Source: Ga0077527 sp038106575 (GTDB taxonomy: Bacteria; Pseudomonadota; Gammaproteobacteria; Burkholderiales; SG8-41). From it: a DNA stretch of 9,317 bases. Below, piece by piece: positions 4,840 through 9,317 of the stretch (within the stretch, counting starts at the first letter, position 1; each line of letters opens with the position of its first letter). The stretch spans positions 1 to 9,317 of the forward strand of contig JAYOED010000085.1 in NCBI GenBank assembly GCA_038106575.1. Direction: 5' to 3'. The notes under the pieces were generated by a model. The model worked only from the letters and a program-made list of their open reading frames with translations, had not been told where the DNA came from and did not search any database. The translations under genes were made by a program, and so were the position numbers.

Positions 4840-5751
4840 CTAGGGTGTTGTCGTTTGCGCCACCATGCGCCGGGCCCGCAGTTCGCCTTCCTTCCCAATC
4901 TCGCCCACACCGATAAATTCGTCGTCCGGACCGTAAAGCCGGCACAAACCCGGCAATTCCCCAGTCGCGAAAACGGTCTTGCCGCGCATGATCCGCTCTT
5001 GGAATTCCGCATCAAGATCCTTGCGGGGCAATCGTCCTGCGAAAGTGTCAGTAGGCAGCAACCGAGCCATGCGCCCTGACATATCCAAGACTTCAAGATC
5101 GTCTAGGCTAACAGCATCACCGAGCCGGAAAGCTCCAGCAACCTCCCGGACCAAGGCGGTCAGATGCGCACCACAACCGAGCGCTGCACCGATATCTTCG
5201 GACAAAACGCGTATGTAGGTACCTTTGCTGCAATCAACCCGGATTTTTAAGTATTTATCATTAAAATCAATGAGTTGAATTGATTTAATGGTTATGCTTC
5301 GAGATTTACGTGCCAAGACAACACCCGCGCGGGCATAGCTGTAGAGGGGTTTACCGTCGACCTTGATCGCGGCATGCATGGGCGGCGTCTGTTGCTGCGC
5401 CCCCAGAAACCGCCGCAGGACCGCGGTCACCCCGGTAGCCGTAACAGCTATCGGCTTTTCTTGCAGGATTTCACCATCGGCATCGCCCGTGCTGGTAGTG
5501 GCGCCCAGACACAACGTGGCGAGATAGCGTTTGTCGGCGTCCAGCACGAATTGCGAAAACTTGGTCGCCTCTCCTAGCCCGACCGGTAAAAGCCCTTCGG
5601 CCATGGGATCCAGCGTACCGGTGTGCCCCGCTTTGCGAGCAGCAAAGAGTCTTTTGACCCGGGATACCGCCTGCTGCGAAGTCAATCCGCGTGGCTTGTC
5701 GAGCAGCAGTACACCGTTTACGGCATTGCGCTCACGATTGGAAGCGATCAC
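4840..5751 (-). CDS. truB: tRNA pseudouridine(55) synthase TruB
   Basis: TruB converts U55 in the T loop of most tRNAs to pseudouridine and also acts as a tRNA-folding chaperone. The 303-residue product keeps the catalytic aspartate D48 in GHTGTLDPMAEGLLP, the stacking Y76 in KRY, and R181 in KGTYIRVL, all at E. coli positions. The region PPMHAAIKVDGKPLYSYAR (about 123-141) is the second family motif. A C-terminal PUA-like/TruB_C part spans about 250-295 (GLCRLYGPDDEFIGVGEI). The start is GTG 5751, which overlaps the rbfA stop as GTGA; no ATG occurs in frame before codon 50. There is no clear ribosome-binding site, so translation is probably coupled to rbfA. TruB and RbfA both serve RNA maturation, and this order is conserved across proteobacteria. 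Confidence 0.98.
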   Translation of the reverse strand: MIASNRERNAVNGVLLLDKPRGLTSQQAVSRVKRLFAARKAGHTGTLDPMAEGLLPVGLGEATKFSQFVLDADKRYLATLCLGATTSTGDADGEILQEKPIAVTATGVTAVLRRFLGAQQQTPPMHAAIKVDGKPLYSYARAGVVLARKSRSITIKSIQLIDFNDKYLKIRVDCSKGTYIRVLSEDIGAALGCGAHLTALVREVAGAFRLGDAVSLDDLEVLDMSGRMARLLPTDTFAGRLPRKDLDAEFQERIMRGKTVFATGELPGLCRLYGPDDEFIGVGEIGKEGELRARRMVAQTTTP

Positions 5752-6122
5752 TGCTTGAAGTCACCATCGACGCCTCCAGCCACAGCGTCGTCAATAAGCT
5801 TCGACAGGCGCATGCCGCGCTCGATTGATGCATCGTATTGAAAATGCAACTGCGGCACTGTCCGTAGCTTGAGTTGATTCGACAGCTTGCTGCGCAGAAA
5901 ACCCGATGCATGATCCAGCGCGCAAACGGCCGCTTCCTGTTGAACAAGTTCCCCAAGCGAGGTGACGAATACTTTGGCGTGCGCATTGTCCTGGCTCACT
6001 TCAACATCGGTGATGGTCACCAGACCCACGCGAGGATCCTTGAGTTCCAACCGGATGATTTCAGAAAGCTCCCGCTGGATCTGATCGGCTATGCGCCGCC
6101 CGCGGGGAAAGTCCTTAGGCAT
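5748..6122 (-). CDS. rbfA: 30S ribosome-binding factor RbfA
   Basis: RbfA is a small KH-type protein that binds immature 30S subunits near the 5' end of 16S rRNA and is needed for late 16S processing and growth in the cold. The 124-residue product is slightly shorter than E. coli RbfA (133). Visible features are the basic N-terminus FPRGRRIADQIQRELSEII, the segment LKDPRVGLVTITDVEVSQD (about 27-45), and the C-terminal PQLHFQYDASIERGMRLSKLI (split near 90-110) with the family's short turn in place of GXXG. ATG 6122 has AGGAG about 9 nt upstream. The gene follows infB by 56 nt, and its TGA overlaps the truB GTG. Confidence 0.97.
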   Translation of the reverse strand: MPKDFPRGRRIADQIQRELSEIIRLELKDPRVGLVTITDVEVSQDNAHAKVFVTSLGELVQQEAAVCALDHASGFLRSKLSNQLKLRTVPQLHFQYDASIERGMRLSKLIDDAVAGGVDGDFKQ

Positions 6123-6178
6123 TTGAAACCGCTCCTGTACCCTGTTACCGCCGGACCGGGGGCAAGCCGGAAACCAGA

Positions 6179-8701
6179 TTAAAGGCTTCTTGCAACCTCG
6201 ACGACTTCGAAGGCTTCAAGTTGATCGTTTTCCTTGATGTCATTGAAGTTTTTAAGGGACAGGCCACATTCGAATCCTGCCTTGACTTCGCGCGCATCGT
6301 CCTTGAACCGCTTCAGGGAATCTAGCTCTCCTTCGTAGATCACCACATTGTCGCGCAGCAGGCGTACTTTCGAACTGCGGCGAACAAGCCCATCCTGAAC
6401 ATAGCAGCCGGCCACGGTACCGACTTTTGAAATGCGGAAAACCTGGCGAATTTCCACCAGCCCGAGCGCATTTTCCTTGCGTTCCGGTGACAGCATACCG
6501 GTAAGCGCAGCCTTGATCTCGTCTACCGCATCGTAAATCACGTTGTAATAGCGGATGTCGACGCCGTTACCCTCGGCCAGTTTGCGCGCCATGCCGTCAG
6601 CGCGGGTGTTGAAACCGATAATAAACGCCTTCGATGCAAGTGCCAGGTTCACATCGGATTCGGTGATGCCACCGACCGCTGAATGCACGATATTGACCTT
6701 GACCTCATCAGTGGAAAGCTTGCCCAGCGCATGCGCCAAACCCTCGAAGGAACCTTGAACGTCCGCCTTGATGATCAGGGAGAGCGTCTTGACCTCGCCC
6801 TCACCCATCTGCTCGAAGATATTTTCGAGTTTGGCGGCCTGCTGCTTGGCTAGTTTGACATCGCGGAATTTGCCCTGTCGGAACAATGCGATTTCACGCG
6901 CCTTGCGTTCGTCACCGAGCACCATGACCTCGGCACCCGCGGCTGAAATGTCTGACAACCCTAATACTTCGACGGGAATCGATGGTCCTGCGGACTCGAT
7001 GGTCTTACCCATTTCGTCGAGCAAGGCACGTACCCTGCCAAACACCGCGCCCGCAAGAATGACGTCACCTCGTCTAAGAGTTCCGGATTGGACCAAAACG
7101 GTGGCGATAGGTCCACGCCCCTTGTCCAGCCGTGATTCAATGACAATGCCTTTGGCTGGCGCAGCTAGCGGTGCCTTCAATTCCAATACTTCGGCTTGGA
7201 GCAACGCGCGCTCGAGCAGGTTGTCGATGCCTTGTCCCGTTTTCGCAGAAACCTCTACGAACATTGTATCGCCACCCCATTCTTCGGGAACGACTTCGCG
7301 GGAAGCCAGATCCTGCTTTACACGTTCCGCATTGGCTTCAGGTTTGTCAATCTTGTTGAGCGCAACGACGATCGGCACATTGCCCGCTTTAGCGTGGTGT
7401 ATCGCCTCCTCGGTCTGAGGCATTACGCCGTCATCCGCAGCGACCACCAGAATGACCAAATCCGTGACTTTTGCGCCACGTGCACGCATCGCTGTGAACG
7501 CTTCATGACCGGGAGTATCCAGAAACGTGATCATCCCTTTGGGGGTTTTAACGTTATAGGCACCGATATGCTGAGTAATGCCGCCTGCCTCACCGCTGGC
7601 GACGCGGGTACGGCGAATATAGTCAAGCAGGGAAGTCTTGCCGTGGTCGACATGCCCCATGACCGTTACCACCGGTGCGCGAGGCTCGGACTTCACTTCG
7701 GCATGCAGAGCGGATTCCTCGAGAAATGCATCAGGCTCATCAAGCTTCGCGCGTTTGGCGACATGCCCCATCTCCTCCACCAGAATGATTGCAGTATCCT
7801 GATCAAGAACCTGGTTGATGGTGGCCATCGTTCCGAGCTTCATCAGTGTTTTGATGACTTCGGCCGCCTTGATGGACATTTTATGCGCAAGATCACCCAC
7901 GGTGATCGTTTCCGGTACCGCCACTTCACGCACCAGCGGTTCGGTCGGCGCCGTAAATCCGTGCTGCTGTTCGGATTCCTGCTTGTTGGACGTGCGATGA
8001 ACCTTGCGGTCTCGCCAGCCCAGACCACCGGCCGCATCTCCCCGCGTCTTGATGCTGCGTTTGCGAGCGGCCGGATCCTGCCAGACCACCTGTTTGGCAG
8101 GCTTTTTAGCTTTTTTATTGGGTTTGGCCGCAGTATCCCCATCGGGAACAGCCGGTTTGTGTATCGTGCCTTCAACTGGAGCAGGTGCAGCTGCGGTTTC
8201 CACGCTTTTTAAGGCAGATTTCTCTGTAGCGTCAGCAGCGGCTTGTGCTTTCTTGCGTCGTTCCTGTTTTTTCGCCAGATCCTCAGCCTGACGCGCCGCC
8301 AGCTCCAACTGCTGCTTGGCTTCGGCTTCGCGAGCCGCGATTTCTACAGCGTCTATGAAGGGTTTAGCAATTTCATCGGTCTTTTCGGGCTCTACGGCCT
8401 CACGCTTTACCAGCACGCGCTTTTTGCGGACCTCCACCTGAATCGTCCTGGCCTTGCCAGTCGTCGCGTCCGCTTTCTTGATCTCAGTGGTCTGACGGCG
8501 AGTCAATGTAATCTTCTGCTTGGCTTCTTTTGCGCCATGCGACTCGCGCAGATGATCCAGCAGCGAGGTCTTGTCTTTTTCGGTAAGCGCCGTTTCTTCG
8601 GTCAAGGTTTTCTTGATGCCCGCAGCACGCAACTGCTCAATTAGCAGTTCTGGCAGAACGCCGAGCTCTTTTGCAAATTCCTTGACTTTTATTTGGGCCA
8701 T
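6179..8701 (-). CDS. infB: Translation initiation factor IF-2
   Basis: IF-2 is a GTPase that brings fMet-tRNA to the 30S P site and promotes 50S joining. The 840-residue product is within the usual proteobacterial range (E. coli 890). Order: IF2_N domain (about 1-50); charged, Ala/Lys/Glu-rich linker with coiled-coil character (about 60-200); a segment VVWQDPAARKRSIKTRG that fits betaproteobacterial IF-2; second IF2_N domain (about 256-310); G domain with G1 GHVDHGKT (349-356), G2 GGITQHIG (373-380), G3 DTPGHE (395-400), G4 NKID (449-452) and G5 SAK (485-487); beta-barrel II (about 515-610); domain III (about 630-730); and fMet-tRNA-binding C2 (about 735-840). ATG 8701 has AGGGA 4-5 nt upstream. 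nusA ends 20 nt upstream. I did not find a convincing internal start like those that give short IF-2 forms in E. coli. Confidence 0.99.
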   Translation of the reverse strand: MAQIKVKEFAKELGVLPELLIEQLRAAGIKKTLTEETALTEKDKTSLLDHLRESHGAKEAKQKITLTRRQTTEIKKADATTGKARTIQVEVRKKRVLVKREAVEPEKTDEIAKPFIDAVEIAAREAEAKQQLELAARQAEDLAKKQERRKKAQAAADATEKSALKSVETAAAPAPVEGTIHKPAVPDGDTAAKPNKKAKKPAKQVVWQDPAARKRSIKTRGDAAGGLGWRDRKVHRTSNKQESEQQHGFTAPTEPLVREVAVPETITVGDLAHKMSIKAAEVIKTLMKLGTMATINQVLDQDTAIILVEEMGHVAKRAKLDEPDAFLEESALHAEVKSEPRAPVVTVMGHVDHGKTSLLDYIRRTRVASGEAGGITQHIGAYNVKTPKGMITFLDTPGHEAFTAMRARGAKVTDLVILVVAADDGVMPQTEEAIHHAKAGNVPIVVALNKIDKPEANAERVKQDLASREVVPEEWGGDTMFVEVSAKTGQGIDNLLERALLQAEVLELKAPLAAPAKGIVIESRLDKGRGPIATVLVQSGTLRRGDVILAGAVFGRVRALLDEMGKTIESAGPSIPVEVLGLSDISAAGAEVMVLGDERKAREIALFRQGKFRDVKLAKQQAAKLENIFEQMGEGEVKTLSLIIKADVQGSFEGLAHALGKLSTDEVKVNIVHSAVGGITESDVNLALASKAFIIGFNTRADGMARKLAEGNGVDIRYYNVIYDAVDEIKAALTGMLSPERKENALGLVEIRQVFRISKVGTVAGCYVQDGLVRRSSKVRLLRDNVVIYEGELDSLKRFKDDAREVKAGFECGLSLKNFNDIKENDQLEAFEVVEVARSL

Positions 8702-8721
8702 TTATCCCTGCTTGTGCAAGA

Positions 8722-9317
8722 TCATGCGTTAGATTCAGCAAACCACGGTGCGCGCGCCGCCATGATCAGCGACTTTGCCCGCTCGTCTTCAATGGCGGTC
8801 AATTCGACAAGATCGTCTGCCGCATAGTCCGCAAGCTCTTCCTGGGTTGCGATGCCCTTTGACGCCAGCAGGCGAGCCGTATCGTTGTCCATGCCCTCGA
8901 CTTTCATCAAGTCTTCGATGTCGTGCTCTACCTTTTCTTCGCTCGCGATGGCCTGTGTAAGCAGAGCGTTGCGGGCGCGGCTACGCAATTCATTCACGGT
9001 AGCCTCGTCGAAATCCTCGATCTCGAGCATTTCACTCAACGGGACGTAAGCCACTTCCTCCAGCGTCGCAAAACCTTCAGTCACCAGGATTTCGGCAACC
9101 TCTTCATCGACATCGAGCTTTTCAATGAACTCGGTACGAGTACGCGAAGTCTCTTCTTCGTTCTTCTTCTGCGCATCCACCTCGGTCATCAAGTTGAGTT
9201 CCCAGCCCGTCAATTCTCCAGCAAGACGCACGTTTTGCCCGCTGCGCCCTATAGCCTGAGCTAGGTTTTCCTCATCGACGACGATGTCCATGCTGTGCTT
9301 TTCCTCGTCAACCATGA
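8722..9317 (-). CDS. nusA: Transcription termination/antitermination protein NusA, C-terminal part (5' end outside window)
   Basis: NusA binds RNA polymerase and modulates pausing, termination and antitermination. Only the last 197 whole codons are present; the frame is open to the right edge, so the ATG at 9315 is internal (E. coli NusA has 495 residues). Visible parts, numbered from that codon: the end of KH2 with DEENLAQAIGRSGQNVRLA and its GRSG loop (23-26); acidic repeat AR1 (about 62-119, FATLEEVAYVPLSEMLEIE); and acidic repeat AR2 (about 131-192, IATQEELADYAADDLVEL), ending AARAPWFAESNA. In E. coli, AR1 contacts lambda N and AR2 contacts the polymerase alpha C-terminal domain. Having both repeats is typical of beta- and gammaproteobacteria. 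infB starts 20 nt after the TGA, consistent with one transcript. Confidence 0.97.
   Translation of the reverse strand, partial: MVDEEKHSMDIVVDEENLAQAIGRSGQNVRLAGELTGWELNLMTEVDAQKKNEEETSRTRTEFIEKLDVDEEVAEILVTEGFATLEEVAYVPLSEMLEIEDFDEATVNELRSRARNALLTQAIASEEKVEHDIEDLMKVEGMDNDTARLLASKGIATQEELADYAADDLVELTAIEDERAKSLIMAARAPWFAESNA

Noticed and set aside
6768..7418. Plus-strand open frame of 216 codons rich in Ser, Pro and Arg
   Set aside because: It is antisense to the IF-2 G domain; the low-complexity composition is that of a reverse-frame shadow.
7196..8212. Long plus-strand open frame (338 codons) inside infB
   Set aside because: It is antisense to the fully conserved IF-2 coding sequence, its residues match no family I know, and it has no promoter or ribosome-binding context; a codon-bias shadow.
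1..9317. CRISPR array, riboswitch, toxin-antitoxin or defence system
   Set aside because: No regularly spaced repeats, known aptamer core or matching gene pair was seen on either strand.

Overview
The window comes from a proteobacterial chromosome, most likely a betaproteobacterium of the Nitrosomonadales type. This is inferred from gene order and protein similarity recalled from memory; no search was run. It joins a conserved core operon to the worn end of an accessory region.

Right and centre (about 2231-9317, minus strand): the translation and RNA-decay operon nusA (3' part only) - infB - rbfA - truB - rpsO - pnp. Gaps are short (20 nt nusA/infB, 56 nt infB/rbfA, 4-nt GTGA overlap rbfA/truB, 70 nt truB/rpsO, 148 nt rpsO/pnp). 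A likely rpsO promoter lies in the truB/rpsO gap. A strong intrinsic terminator sits between rpsO and pnp, just before the pnp ribosome-binding site. The proteins cover transcription elongation (NusA), initiation (IF2), 30S maturation (RbfA, uS15), tRNA pseudouridine-55 formation (TruB) and RNA decay (PNPase).

Middle left (about 1484-2192): dksA (plus strand) converges on pnp, and one symmetrical hairpin with A- and T-tracts can terminate both. dksA is divergent from a tRNA-Arg(UCU) gene. Good sigma-70-type promoters for the two face away from each other, separated by a short C/G-rich segment.

Left (1-1454): an accessory region in decay. Reading from the tRNA-Arg side it holds a decayed tRNA-His(GUG); what looks like the N-terminal piece of a tyrosine-recombinase integrase in the same orientation; about 170 bp of unidentified sequence with small repeats; the first part of an IS3-family element (left end, orfA and frameshift heptamer, no orfB); and the 3' part of a SPINDLY/OGT-like glycosyltransferase gene with visibly more AT-rich codon use. 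The order tRNA - integrase - IS - glycosyltransferase suits the eroded boundary of a genomic island that once used the tRNA-His gene as its attachment site. That history is inference.

I see no CRISPR array, toxin-antitoxin pair, defence system or clearly new biological system. The most interesting points are the tRNA-His/integrase boundary and the rpsO-pnp leader.
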